Positions 34,860 through 43,629 are shown, numbered from the stretch's first letter. The stretch is 51,762 bases of DNA from an uncultured Bacteroidota bacterium (GCA_913056185.1 CAJXLV010000025.1:1-51762), one strand, 5' to 3'. A program made the numbers and translations. Notes: generated by a model not told the origin, from the sequence alone.

Positions 34860-36083
34860 ATGGAGATTCCCTCCTTGCAACAGGGCTTTGAGCGCGAGCA
34901 TGGCCTCATGACCAAGGAGAAGCCCCTCAAAAAAGACGATGACCACCAGTCGCTGCGCATTGGTGTGCCACGGGAGGTGGGAAACGAGGAGAAACGTGTA
35001 GCGCTGGCTCCCAGCGGGACCGGTGCGCTTGTGGCGGCGGGCCATGAGGCGTACGTGGAAGAGGGGGCCGGTCACGAGGCGCATTTTCAGGACCAGGAAT
35101 ACGCGGATGCAGGGGCGGAGCTCGTCAAGGACCCGGAGGACCTGTACGAGCGTAGCGACCTCATTGTGAAGGTGGGCCCGCCGGTGGAAGACGAAATGTC
35201 GCTGCTGCAAGAGGGACAGATTCTCCTCTCCGCCCTCAACCTGGGCGGCACCACGCCTGAGTTTCTGCACCACCTGATGCGGCTCAAAATCACAGGCATT
35301 GGCTTTGAGTTCATCCGCGACCCGGACGGCACCTTTCCCCTCGTGCGAATGATGCACGAAATCACCGGCTCGATGGCCATTCAGATCGCGGGGCGCTACC
35401 TGGAGAGCAACGAGGGCGGCAAAGGAGTGATGCTGGGCGGCATCTCGGGCGTGCCCCCCGCGACCGTTGTCATCCTGGGGGCAGATGTGATTGGCGAGTG
35501 GGCGGCCCGCACAGCCCTGGGCTACGGGGCACACGTCGTGGTGCTCGACCGTGAACTGGGGGCGCTCCGCGACCTGGAGCACTATCTCGATCGCAGCATC
35601 ACGACGGCGGTCGCCAGCGAGCACTACCTCCGGCAGGCGGTCCACTCGGCCGATGTGGTGGTGGGGGCAATGGTGACAGGTGGCGAGCGCTCTCCCCTGC
35701 TCGTTACCGAAGACATGGTGCAAGCCATGTCGCCCGGCGGGGTCATCGTGGACGCGGTCATGGATCAGGGGGGCTGCATTGAAACCAGCCGCCCTACCCC
35801 CCACTCCGCGCCGGTCTACCGGGAGCACGACATCATTCACTACTGTGTGCCCAACATGCCGTCCAATGCCGCCCGCACAGCCTCGTACGCCCTCACGCAT
35901 GTGCTCGTCCCCTATCTCCTCCGCATCGGCGAGGCAGGCTCCATCAACGATGCCCTCTGGCAGGAGGAGGGGCTGCGCAATGGCACGTACGTCTACCGGC
36001 AACACCTCACCAAGCAGAGCCTCGCATCAATGTTTGGGATGAGCCACCGCGACATTGAGCTGCTCATCGCGTCGGGCATCTAA
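34860..36083 (+). CDS. ald: alanine dehydrogenase (Bacteroidetes-type)
   Basis: 407 residues; reversible NAD-dependent oxidative deamination of L-alanine to pyruvate and ammonia. Hallmarks: LRIGVPREVGNEEKRVALAPSG near the N-terminus with catalytic Arg/Lys, the substrate-site VRMMHEITGSMAIQIAG stretch, the Rossmann motif PATVVILGADVIGEWAARTALG, and VIVDAVMDQGGCIETSRPT followed by HYCVPNMPSNAARTASYAL. These match the Bacteroidetes Ald group, which carries a ~35-residue N-terminal extension (MEIPSLQQGFEREHGLM...) also seen here. ADVIGE replaces the usual GxGxxG third Gly position. The ATG at 34860 is chosen; the longer open frame upstream has no family character. Confidence 0.93.
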   Translation: MEIPSLQQGFEREHGLMTKEKPLKKDDDHQSLRIGVPREVGNEEKRVALAPSGTGALVAAGHEAYVEEGAGHEAHFQDQEYADAGAELVKDPEDLYERSDLIVKVGPPVEDEMSLLQEGQILLSALNLGGTTPEFLHHLMRLKITGIGFEFIRDPDGTFPLVRMMHEITGSMAIQIAGRYLESNEGGKGVMLGGISGVPPATVVILGADVIGEWAARTALGYGAHVVVLDRELGALRDLEHYLDRSITTAVASEHYLRQAVHSADVVVGAMVTGGERSPLLVTEDMVQAMSPGGVIVDAVMDQGGCIETSRPTPHSAPVYREHDIIHYCVPNMPSNAARTASYALTHVLVPYLLRIGEAGSINDALWQEEGLRNGTYVYRQHLTKQSLASMFGMSHRDIELLIASGI

Positions 36084-36237
36084 GCGTGAGATGGGAACGC
36101 GTGGAGGGGAGACGAGCCATGCCCCGCAGCCCGTGCGCCTCCCTGCCCGGAGGCCGCCGCGACCTGCTTAACGCATGGCCTGCTCTGTATTTGGTAATGT
36201 TTAGCATTGATAGCTCTGCACCGATCGCTGTTGCAGC

Positions 36238-36486
36238 ATGGGCCTCCCGATCTGTATAGAAAAGGTGGACGCGGCGCAAGAGCGTCTGCTTTACGCATTT
36301 GGCTCGCCGGAAGATGTCGTGGGATACGTCCGGCTCAACACTGCAACCGGAGACATCGAGCTGGTCTCTCTTTCGGAACCGGCCGACGGCCCGGACCAGC
36401 GCTACTATCTTGCACAGGTGGTTCCCCGCCTTCAAGCCTTTCACGACGAGACGAGGTATCCGGACACCGCGCAATGGACCGCTTGA
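36238..36486 (+). CDS. small hypothetical protein
   Basis: 82 residues, acidic, soluble, no recognised family. It contains a plausible beta-rich stretch (FGSPEDVVGYVRLNTATGDIELVSL) and a C-terminal helix (YYLAQVVPRLQAFHDE). Amino-acid composition is normal for this genome and unlike the Arg/Pro-rich translations of shadow frames, which supports a real gene. It lies 154 bp after ald on the same strand. The spacer 36487-36746 that follows has nothing I can support. Confidence 0.5.
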   Translation: MGLPICIEKVDAAQERLLYAFGSPEDVVGYVRLNTATGDIELVSLSEPADGPDQRYYLAQVVPRLQAFHDETRYPDTAQWTA

Positions 36487-36746
36487 ATAGACCGCCTGAG
36501 ACGCGTTCGCCCACGGCTCCTCCCCTTAGGGCGGCGGGGCTTCCCCGGCATGCGGACCGTCTTGAATAATTCTTCGCCCGAGGGGCCTCTCAGGGCAGAG
36601 GCCGTCGTTGCGATCACCCGGGGCACCCATTATTTTCGCGGTAGCTTCGGACACAGCCAATCCGCACCCCGCGGCCCCTTGGTGGCAGTCCCTTTGCCCT
36701 GCGCGCTGCATCCTGCCCGTTCTTCTAACGAACCGACCGTACCACC

Positions 36747-38117
36747 ATGGCTACCACAACTGCGGAGCGTGAACAGTGGGGCTCCCAGCTCGGCTTTGTC
36801 CTGGCGGCGGCCGGGTCGGCCATTGGGCTCGGGAACATTTGGCGATTTCCGTACCTGGCGGGGGAGGGCGGCGGCGGAGCCTTCGTGCTCATCTACCTCC
36901 TCTGCGTTGGCCTCATTGGCATGCCGTACCTGTACGCCGAGCTCTCCCTCGGCCGCAACAGTCAGCGCAACCCGGTGGGGGCCATCAAGTCCGTCACCGG
37001 CAGTGGATCGCTCTGGGTGTTGGTCGGGGGCTTCTGTGTGCTGGCTGGGTTCATCATTCTCAGCTACTACAGCGTGGTGGCCGGCTGGGCGGTGGGCTAC
37101 GCGGTGAAAGATGTGATCGCCCCCTCCATGGGCTTCGAGGCCTTCGCGGCGTCGCCCTGGATGGTGATCGGACTGCTCGGCGTTTTTCTGCTGCTGACCT
37201 TCCTGGTGGTGGCCGGCGGTGTGGAGGAGGGCATTGAGCGCTGGGCCAAAATTCTTCTGCCCATCTTGTTCGTGCTGATCCTGCTCATCATCTTCCGCGC
37301 CGTAACGCTGGAAGGTGCGATGGAGGGCCTCGCGTTCTACCTCGTGCCCGATTTTGACGCGATCACGTTCGACCTGGTCATCGCAGCGCTCGGGCAGGCC
37401 TTCTTCACCTTGAGCCTGGGAATGGGCGCCATGATTACGTACGGCTCCTACCTTCCCAAGCAAGAAGACATCGCCCTCTCCGGGACGTACGTCGTCCTTT
37501 TCAATACGGTAATTGCCCTCATGGCCGGCCTGATGATCTTCCCGGCCATCTTTGCCACTGGAGCCGACCCCGCTACGGGTCCCGCCCTCGTGTTTGTGGT
37601 GCTTCCGGAGGTGTTCGCGCAGATGCCCCTGGGCGGCCTCGTTAGCGTCCTGTTCTTTCTGCTTCTGTCCATCGCCGCCCTCACCTCCAGCATCTCGCTC
37701 CTCGAGGTGGTGGTCTCCTACTTTGTCGACGAAAAGCAGTGGTCTCGCCAAAAAGCGGTGTGGCTCATCGGCGCCGCTGTGTTTCTGATGGCCATTCCTT
37801 CTGCCCTGTCCCAGGGAGCCGCCGGTACGTTTAGCGACATGAGTTATCTCTTCGGCGACGGGGGACTCTTTGGGCAAAACAACTTTCTGGGCATCCTCGA
37901 TTACCTGATCGGTAGTGCCGGCCTCGCTGTCGGGGCCTTCTTCCTCAGCGTCTTTATCAGCTGGGTCTGGGGGGCGGACCGGGCCGCCGACGAGATGGAA
38001 ATGGGCGGCTCGATCTTGAGCCCAGGCCTCCTGACGGCCTGGACCTTCATGATGCGATACGTCATCCCGGTCGTTGTCTTCGGTATCGTCATGGGCTACG
38101 CCTTCGGCATCCTTTGA
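36747..38117 (+). CDS. sodium-dependent transporter of the NSS (SLC6) family
   Basis: 456 residues with 11-12 membrane helices. TM1 carries the unwound Na+/substrate site GSAIGLGNIWRFPYL with GGGAFVLIYLL in TM2, as in LeuT-type symporters. Later conserved elements are GQAFFTLSLGMGAMITYGSYL (TM6) and LFFLLLSIAALTSSISLLEV (TM8, the second sodium site). The substrate is probably an amino acid or related amine; it cannot be named from sequence. Length is typical for bacterial NSS proteins. The ATG is preceded by ACCACC. The next gene starts 10 bp after the stop. Confidence 0.93.
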   Translation: MATTTAEREQWGSQLGFVLAAAGSAIGLGNIWRFPYLAGEGGGGAFVLIYLLCVGLIGMPYLYAELSLGRNSQRNPVGAIKSVTGSGSLWVLVGGFCVLAGFIILSYYSVVAGWAVGYAVKDVIAPSMGFEAFAASPWMVIGLLGVFLLLTFLVVAGGVEEGIERWAKILLPILFVLILLIIFRAVTLEGAMEGLAFYLVPDFDAITFDLVIAALGQAFFTLSLGMGAMITYGSYLPKQEDIALSGTYVVLFNTVIALMAGLMIFPAIFATGADPATGPALVFVVLPEVFAQMPLGGLVSVLFFLLLSIAALTSSISLLEVVVSYFVDEKQWSRQKAVWLIGAAVFLMAIPSALSQGAAGTFSDMSYLFGDGGLFGQNNFLGILDYLIGSAGLAVGAFFLSVFISWVWGADRAADEMEMGGSILSPGLLTAWTFMMRYVIPVVVFGIVMGYAFGIL

Positions 38118-38127
38118 CTTCTCCCCC

Positions 38128-38628
38128 ATGTGTTCGTTCTGTTCCCCCCATCGGGCACTGTGCGTGCAGCTCGTAGGATGGGGCGCCGCCTTGTTGATGC
38201 TGAGCGGGTGCGGGGCTTCCGCACACCCAGGGACCTTGCCCCCCTTTCTTGAGACAGGCTGCGCCGCGGTGCACCCGCTGCCCCGCACCGCGGCCGGACT
38301 GCACCTTGCCTTCCAACTCCCTCCCTGCCGTCGCATGACGCCCCCGCCCCGTGCCACGCCCGCGGCCCCCGATCGATGGTGGGGCCGAGACAAAGCCCAA
38401 CACCTCGTCGTGAGTGGACTCTGGACCCTCTCGGCTCAGTACGTGCTCGTGGACAAGGCGGGCTGGGCAGAGGCCGACGCGCTTCCCCTCGCCGCCGGAT
38501 CGGCGGCGGCAGCTGGGCTCGCGAAGGAACTGTACGACACCACCCACCCCGACGGCACAGCCAGCGAGAAAGACCTGGTGGCCAATGCGGTGGGCATCGG
38601 GCTGGCTGTGGGAATCATCGTCCTTTAA
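38128..38628 (+). CDS. YfiM/DUF2279-like lipoprotein
   Basis: 166 residues. The N-terminus has a hydrophobic stretch ending in a lipobox (LLMLSGC, Cys about 28). The C-terminal part has the pattern of YfiM-like lipoproteins: WWGRDKAQHLVVSGLWTLSAQYVL, then AGLAKELYD, then EKDLVANAVGIGLAVG, i.e. the D-K-x-x-H, G-x-x-K-E-x-x-D and D-x-x-A-N elements. Function of this family is unknown; envelope location is inferred. The frame stays open to 38074 but the ATG at 38128 gives the lipoprotein. It starts 10 bp after the NSS gene. Confidence 0.7.
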   Translation: MCSFCSPHRALCVQLVGWGAALLMLSGCGASAHPGTLPPFLETGCAAVHPLPRTAAGLHLAFQLPPCRRMTPPPRATPAAPDRWWGRDKAQHLVVSGLWTLSAQYVLVDKAGWAEADALPLAAGSAAAAGLAKELYDTTHPDGTASEKDLVANAVGIGLAVGIIVL

Positions 38629-38675
38629 TTGGGATCATGAACGGGGATCATCGCAGGGCACTTGTGGTTTCTGTA

Positions 38676-38715
38676 TGCGACACGTGCCTGGCCCTCCGCC
38701 GTGCAACGTGTCGCA
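38676..38715. promoter_or_regulatory. 10-bp perfect inverted repeat in the purF leader
   Basis: TGCGACACGT (38676-38685) and its exact complement ACGTGTCGCA (38706-38715) flank 20 bp, ending 55 bp before the purF ATG. It could be a leader hairpin or two half-sites for a purine regulator; neither is shown. Confidence 0.45.
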
Positions 38716-38770
38716 GTCTGCCCGCCTCCTTTTCCGTCTCACGCGCCCTCGGCCTGTTCGCCCCCCTCCT

Positions 38771-40306
38771 ATGAGCGACGCCGTGCAAGAACACTGCGGG
38801 ATCTTCGGCATCTTCAACCACCCCGACGCTGCCCGCCACACCTACTACGGGCTTCACGCGCTGCAGCACCGCGGGCAGGAGGCAGCCGGCATTGTCACCT
38901 CCACCTACGACGAGCAGCGCGGCCAGCCCGTCATGCCCGCCCACAAGGATTTCGGGCTCGTGCTGGATGTGTTCGACGATCCGGATCTCTTCAACACGCA
39001 GCTGCTGGGCGACGCCAGCATTGGGCACAACCGCTATTCCACGAGCGGGGCCTCCTCGAACCGGGCCAACATCCAGCCCCTCGTGGTGCACCACCGCAAG
39101 GGGAACCTCGCCCTCTCGCACAACGGCAACCTGTCCAACGCCAAGGAGCTGCGCAACAGCTTTCGGGAGCGGGGCACCCTCTTCCAGAGCACCAGCGACA
39201 GCGAGCTCATCCTTCACCTCACGGCCCAGAGCCGCCGCCAAAACCACATCGACCAGATCATCGACGCGCTCATGCAGGTGGAGGGCGCCTACTCGCTGCT
39301 CCTGATGACGGACGAGCACATGATTGCCGTCCGCGATCCCAACGGCTTTCGCCCGCTGGCCCTGGGCCGCCTGGAGACGCCCAACCGCCACGAGGGCCCC
39401 GCCTACTGTGTGGCCAGCGAAACCTGCGCCTTCGACATGATCGACGCGGAGTACGTGCGCGACATTGAGCCCGGCGAGATCCTGGTCATCGATCGCGAGG
39501 GCTGCGTGAACGACGGCAACTTCGAGAGCCACGAGATCCCCACGAAGTTTGGCGTCAGCCAGTGCGTGTTCGAGTACGTCTACTTCTCGCGGCCCGACTC
39601 GCAGATTTTCGGCGAGATGGTGGACAAGGTGCGCCGCCAGCTCGGGGTGCAGCTCGCCCACGAGGCCCCCATCCCCAAGGCGGCCAACGACGACGAAAAA
39701 ACGCCCATCGTGGTGCCGGTGCCCGACTCCGCCAACACCTCTACGCTCGGCTTTGCCGAAGAATGCCAGGAGGAAATGGGCCGTCGGTGCCGGTTCGACC
39801 TCGGCCTTATCCGCAATCACTACGTGGGGCGTACCTTTATCGCCCCCGGTCAGGACCGCCGCGAAATGAAGGTGCGCTGCAAGTTTAACACGGTGCAGGG
39901 CCTGCTGGAAGACCGGACCGTCGTGGTGGTCGACGACTCCATCGTCCGGGGCACGACGGCGCGCTACCTCGTCAAGATGCTGCGCGACTCGGGGGCCAAA
40001 AGCGTGCACTTCCGCGTCTCCTCCCCCCCTGTCATTAGTCCCTGCTTCTACGGGATGGACTTCCCCAACGCCGACGAGCTTTTGGCCAATAAGTTCGACA
40101 GCATCGAGGAAATGCGCGACTACCTGGGCGTCGACTCGCTCGCGTACCTGTCGGTGGAGGGGCTCATGAAGGCCGTCCGGCGCGCCAACCACGGCGACCT
40201 GGGCTACTGCAACGCCTGCTTCACGGGCAACTACCCGGTGCCGGTGGACGAAGACATGAGCAAGGAGCAGTTCGACTGGGAGGCTCCGGCGCCGCGCACG
40301 CAATGA
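38771..40306 (+). CDS. purF: amidophosphoribosyltransferase
   Basis: 511 residues; first committed step of purine synthesis (PRPP plus glutamine to phosphoribosylamine). A short propeptide (MSDAVQEH) precedes the nucleophile Cys of CGIFGIF, as in the B. subtilis-type enzyme that is self-processed. The Ntn glutaminase domain has GHNRYSTSG and HNGNLSN; the PRPP loop is VVVVDDSIVRGTTARYL. Cys residues for a 4Fe-4S cluster are present: QCVFEYVYF, SPCFYGMDFP and the pair in GYCNACFTG. The ATG at 38771 follows a CCCCCCTCCT leader. A serine hydrolase gene overlaps its end by ATGA. Confidence 0.97.
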   Translation: MSDAVQEHCGIFGIFNHPDAARHTYYGLHALQHRGQEAAGIVTSTYDEQRGQPVMPAHKDFGLVLDVFDDPDLFNTQLLGDASIGHNRYSTSGASSNRANIQPLVVHHRKGNLALSHNGNLSNAKELRNSFRERGTLFQSTSDSELILHLTAQSRRQNHIDQIIDALMQVEGAYSLLLMTDEHMIAVRDPNGFRPLALGRLETPNRHEGPAYCVASETCAFDMIDAEYVRDIEPGEILVIDREGCVNDGNFESHEIPTKFGVSQCVFEYVYFSRPDSQIFGEMVDKVRRQLGVQLAHEAPIPKAANDDEKTPIVVPVPDSANTSTLGFAEECQEEMGRRCRFDLGLIRNHYVGRTFIAPGQDRREMKVRCKFNTVQGLLEDRTVVVVDDSIVRGTTARYLVKMLRDSGAKSVHFRVSSPPVISPCFYGMDFPNADELLANKFDSIEEMRDYLGVDSLAYLSVEGLMKAVRRANHGDLGYCNACFTGNYPVPVDEDMSKEQFDWEAPAPRTQ

Positions 40307-41442
40307 CGAACGCTGCCTCTTCGCCCCGCCCCTGGGCCCTGCTGACTGTGGCGGGCCTGGTGCTCGCGTCCACCCTGGCTGCCTTCCCGGCCGCTGCGCA
40401 GCGCACTGCAACCTGGCGCGCACATCCTGGCGATGCCCACGGCTTCGATGCATTTGCTCTCGCCGAGGCCGTGGATCGGGCCGCCTCCCTCGCGCCGCTT
40501 ACCAGCCTGCTCGTGGCGCGCGGCGACACAACGGTGGCCGAGGTCTACTTCAACGGCAGGACGGCCGATCGGGGTGCGAACCTCAAGTCCGCCAGCAAGA
40601 GCATCCTCAGTGCCCTCACCGGCATCGCCCTGGCGGACGGCACGCTCGACGACGTCACCCAGCCCATCGGGCCGTTCTTCCCGACCCTCCTGGCCGACGC
40701 CCCACAAAAGCAGCGTATTACCCTCCACGATCTGCTTACGCAGCAGACGGGCCTCGAATCCACGAGCTTCGGCAACTACGGCGCCTGGGTGTCGAGCGAC
40801 AACTGGGTGGCCAATGCCCTGCGGCGCCCGATGGCGGACCGCCCCGGTGGCGAGATGATCTACAGCACCGGCACTACGCACGTGCTCGGCGCCGTTCTTT
40901 CCAGGGCGACCGGCCAGTCGCTGCGCACCTTTGCCCAGGAGCGTCTGTTCGATCCACTCGGCGTGCGCATCCGGAGCTGGCAGCGGTCGCCCGCGGGGCG
41001 CTACTTCGGCGGCAACAACATGGCCCTCACGCCCCGCGCCCTGCTCCGCTTCGGCCAGCTGTACCTAAACCGCGGCACCTTCCGGGGCCGTCGCATTCTC
41101 CCCGCGGCGTGGATCGATCGCTCGTGGCGCACCTATGTCCGCTCCACCTACAACAACCATCAGTACGGCTACCTCTGGTTCACCCACCTTTTTGGCGGGG
41201 AGCAGGTGGCCTTTGCCTGGGGCTACGGCGGGCAGTACGTCTTCGTGGTCCCGCGTCTCCATCTCGTCGTGGCGGTTACCTCTTCGCTCCGCACTCGCCC
41301 TCGCGGCAGCGACGACCACAACGAGCGCATCCTGCGCCTGCTGGCCGAGCACCTGATTCCGGCCGCCCGCGGCGACTCGCCGGTTGCGAACGCGTGGGCT
41401 GAGCGGTACGCGCTCGGGCTCTGGGGGGCCAGCCCCCCGTAG
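40303..41442 (+). CDS. exported serine hydrolase, beta-lactamase/6-aminohexanoate-dimer-hydrolase type
   Basis: 379 residues with a signal peptide (LLTVAGLVLASTLAAFPAAAQ). The class C/EstB-like fold is marked by SxxK in KSASKSILSALTGIAL (about 96-99), the tyrosine motif MIYSTGTTHVLGAVL, and the third motif WGYGGQYVFVVP in place of KTG. The loop GQLYLNRGTFRGRRILPAAWI is typical of this NylB-like group. The natural substrate is unknown; ester or amide bonds are likely. Translation overlaps purF by 4 bp (ATGA), suggesting coupling, although a functional link to purine synthesis is not evident. Confidence 0.88.
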   Translation: MTNAASSPRPWALLTVAGLVLASTLAAFPAAAQRTATWRAHPGDAHGFDAFALAEAVDRAASLAPLTSLLVARGDTTVAEVYFNGRTADRGANLKSASKSILSALTGIALADGTLDDVTQPIGPFFPTLLADAPQKQRITLHDLLTQQTGLESTSFGNYGAWVSSDNWVANALRRPMADRPGGEMIYSTGTTHVLGAVLSRATGQSLRTFAQERLFDPLGVRIRSWQRSPAGRYFGGNNMALTPRALLRFGQLYLNRGTFRGRRILPAAWIDRSWRTYVRSTYNNHQYGYLWFTHLFGGEQVAFAWGYGGQYVFVVPRLHLVVAVTSSLRTRPRGSDDHNERILRLLAEHLIPAARGDSPVANAWAERYALGLWGASPP

Positions 41443-41504
41443 ACGGCTCTCGTGCGCACTCCATCCTCTCGTCCGTGCTTCTCACCTTCCTGTGTCTCTG
41501 CGTC

Positions 41505-42004
41505 TCACCCTCCGCCGGCGAAGAAGTCACGGAGCGCGTCCAGGCCCGCCTCTTTCGCCAGCGACCGGATTCGGCACCGGACGGCGTCCTGGTTGAGCAC
41601 CATGGCGGTGGGGCCCGCATGGTGCCCCCAAGCCGCACGATCACCGGCGCGGTCGCGTCGGCAGAGGGACCGCCGGCACGCCGTTCCACCAGGGTCCTGA
41701 GGGGGCCGCCGTCCCCACCCCGCCGCGCCACGCGGTTCGACTGCTGCAGTGCCGAGACCGGAAGCGCCATCGTCACCTGCAGGTCCATGCGCCCCTCCAC
41801 GGCGTAAGCAGGCAGCTCAACGCCGCCGTACAGGCCTTCGGCGACGGACTCGGGCGATTGTCCGTTGAGGCTCGCGCCGGAAAGGCGCGCCGCAAAGAGA
41901 CCCGAGTAGTGGACCGCCCCAGTGTCGGGCTCCGGATAGAGCGCCCCGAGGTCGAGCCGGTCGGCCGCGAGCGAGAATGTGGACGAGAGGGCAGAATCGG
42001 GCAT
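41505..42004 (-). pseudogene. AsmA-family C-terminal remnant with a frameshift
   Basis: A minus-strand frame from about 42004 reads like the C-terminal region of an AsmA-type envelope protein (STFSLAADRLDLGALYPEP, then MDLQVTMALPVSALQQSNR and PVIVRLGGTMRAP). Near 41618 a single missing base within GCCCCACC breaks the frame; in the next frame the sense continues as TAMVLNQDAVRCRIRSLAK and EAGLDALRDFFAGGG to a TGA at 41507-41505. The N-terminal ~80% of a normal AsmA protein (600 residues or more) is absent, and the fragment ends near a plus-strand gene remnant. Family assignment is by pattern; the frameshift is direct. Confidence 0.6.
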
Positions 42005-42066
42005 CGCAAGGCCCCTCGACACTGGGAAGATTCTGCACAGATGCTCGAACGGAGGCGGTCTGCGTG

Positions 42067-42330
42067 CCGGAGCGGATCGTGAAGCGATTCGTCGCAAGGC
42101 CGGTACCGGCGGGCGATGGCTATCACGACTCCGGCACGAACTACATCCTGGCGGGCCTCCTCATCGAGCAGGCGACGGGCCGCGACTACTACGACGTTCT
42201 CCGACACCGCATCCTCGATCTTCCGGGCCTGGTGCCCGGCCACAACCAGGGCGAGGCGATGCCCGGCGACTATCGCGACACGTTGCGCGATCGGACCGCC
42301 GAACCAGAGGAGGTCTCATCATTTGCCTCC
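42067..42330 (+). pseudogene. serine beta-lactamase-like fragment
   Basis: An in-frame stretch of about 85 residues resembles the middle of a beta-lactamase-family serine hydrolase (HDSGTNYILAGLLIEQATGRD then YYDVLRHRILDLPGL), including the Y-H-D-S-G-T-N-Y region around the second active-site motif. No SxxK segment precedes it and no C-terminal domain follows, so it is a remnant. It abuts the AsmA remnant and ends about 50 bp before the archease gene. It is not a copy of the intact hydrolase at 40303, whose sequence differs here. Confidence 0.6.
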
Positions 42331-42380
42331 CAATGCGATCCCCGTCCCCTGCCCCTGCGATTCGAATACGCCCCCTCCTC

Positions 42381-42824
42381 ATGCCCCCCGACACGCCCGA
42401 CTGGTTCCACGAAATTGATCACACCGGCGACATCGGAATTCAGGTAACGGCCCCCACTCTGCCGCAGCTCTTCGAGCGGGCCGCCCTGGGCATGTTCAGG
42501 CTGCTCACCGATCTCGATTCTGTGCACACATCGGAGTCTACACAAATCGCGGTCGACGGGCGCGACCTGGAGGCGCTCATGGTGCGCTGGCTCTCTGAGC
42601 TTAACTACCGCCACACCGTCGACAATGTCCTCTACGGCACCTTCGAGGTCGATTCTATTCACGAGACCGAGGACGAACGTGTCCTCTCGGCCACGGTCCG
42701 CGGCGAGGCGATTGATCCAGACCGCCACACCGTCTACACCGAGATCAAAGCCATCACTTTCCACGGCCTCGACGTGCACGAGACCGACGGCGGCTGGGCC
42801 GTGCAGGTGATTTTTGACATGTAA
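42381..42824 (+). CDS. archease (RtcB activating protein)
   Basis: 147 residues. Typical archease pattern: FHEIDHTGDIGIQVTAPTLPQLFERAALGMF near the N-terminus with conserved Asp residues, LEALMVRWLSELNY in the middle, and VYTEIKAITFHGLDVHE near the C-terminus, ending in VQVIFDM. Archease speeds RtcB guanylylation and multiple turnover and extends its NTP use. rtcB lies two genes downstream on the same strand, supporting the assignment. The ATG at 42381 follows CCCCCTCCTC; the open frame upstream is non-coding. Confidence 0.92.
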   Translation: MPPDTPDWFHEIDHTGDIGIQVTAPTLPQLFERAALGMFRLLTDLDSVHTSESTQIAVDGRDLEALMVRWLSELNYRHTVDNVLYGTFEVDSIHETEDERVLSATVRGEAIDPDRHTVYTEIKAITFHGLDVHETDGGWAVQVIFDM

Positions 42825-42910
42825 CCCGAGGACGCTTCCGTGCAACCTCGCCCCGGATCCGCGCATTTCACCACATCCTGCTGATTCACTTCTCATCTGC
42901 ACGGAGTGCC

Positions 42911-43525
42911 ATGCCCTCGACTACATCCCTGGAGCCGACGGCCCTGCTCTCCGCGCGCCAACGCCCCCTCACGGTGAAGGAATACCATCGGATGGCGGAG
43001 GTCGGCATTCTCACGGAAGACGATCGCGTCGAACTGCTCGACGGCCGCCTCATCGCTATGTCCCCAATTGGCCCCGACCATCTTCACTGCGTCAACCGTC
43101 TGAATCAGCTGTTCTCGCGCCGTGTCTACACACATGAGTCCCCAGCCGCGTGGATCAGCGTGCAGAACCCGATCCGGATCGACGACGCGAGCGAACCGGA
43201 GCCGGACCTCACCCTCCTCCGCCCGGATGTGCCCCAGGACGATACTCCTCGCCCCGAGGACGTGCTTCTCGTGGTTGAGGTCGCCGACTCGACCGCCGAC
43301 TACGACCGGACCGTGAAGCAGCCGCGATACGCCCGGGCCGGCATTCCCGTATACTGGCTCGTGGACCTGGGGGCCGAAGTGGTCGACGTGACCTCGGATC
43401 CGAAGGGCAATGCCTACGCCGAGCGCCGTCGGTACGGCCGCGGGGGCGCGCTGCCACTGCCTCCACCGCTCGACGATCTCAGTCCGATTCCCGTGGCCGA
43501 CGTGCTGGGAATGAGCGACGAGTAG
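42911..43525 (+). CDS. Uma2-family (DUF820) putative endonuclease
   Basis: 204 residues with a restriction-endonuclease-like fold. The PD-(D/E)xK residues are visible: EPEPDLTLLRPD (Asp), VLLVVEVADSTADYD (Glu) and RTVKQPRYARAGIPVYWLVD (Lys), in the usual order and spacing. The N-terminal helix (TVKEYHRMAEVGILTEDDRVELLDGRLIAM) is also typical. Biological role of the family is unsettled. It lies between archease and rtcB on the same strand (86 and 104 bp gaps), which may be a functional or chance insertion. Confidence 0.88.
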   Translation: MPSTTSLEPTALLSARQRPLTVKEYHRMAEVGILTEDDRVELLDGRLIAMSPIGPDHLHCVNRLNQLFSRRVYTHESPAAWISVQNPIRIDDASEPEPDLTLLRPDVPQDDTPRPEDVLLVVEVADSTADYDRTVKQPRYARAGIPVYWLVDLGAEVVDVTSDPKGNAYAERRRYGRGGALPLPPPLDDLSPIPVADVLGMSDE

Positions 43526-43629
43526 TGCGACCATCGCTCCGCGGTGCGCGCGGCTGCCAGGAGCCCTGCATCTGGACGCTCCCTCTCCTTTTCTGTGCCG
43601 CCCCTTTCCGTGCCCACTCGTTTTCTGCC

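Noticed and set aside
36630..40453. Long minus-strand open frames opposite the NSS transporter and purF
   Set aside because: Both plus-strand proteins are complete and well supported; the opposite translations are His/Asp/Glu/Arg-rich with no motifs.
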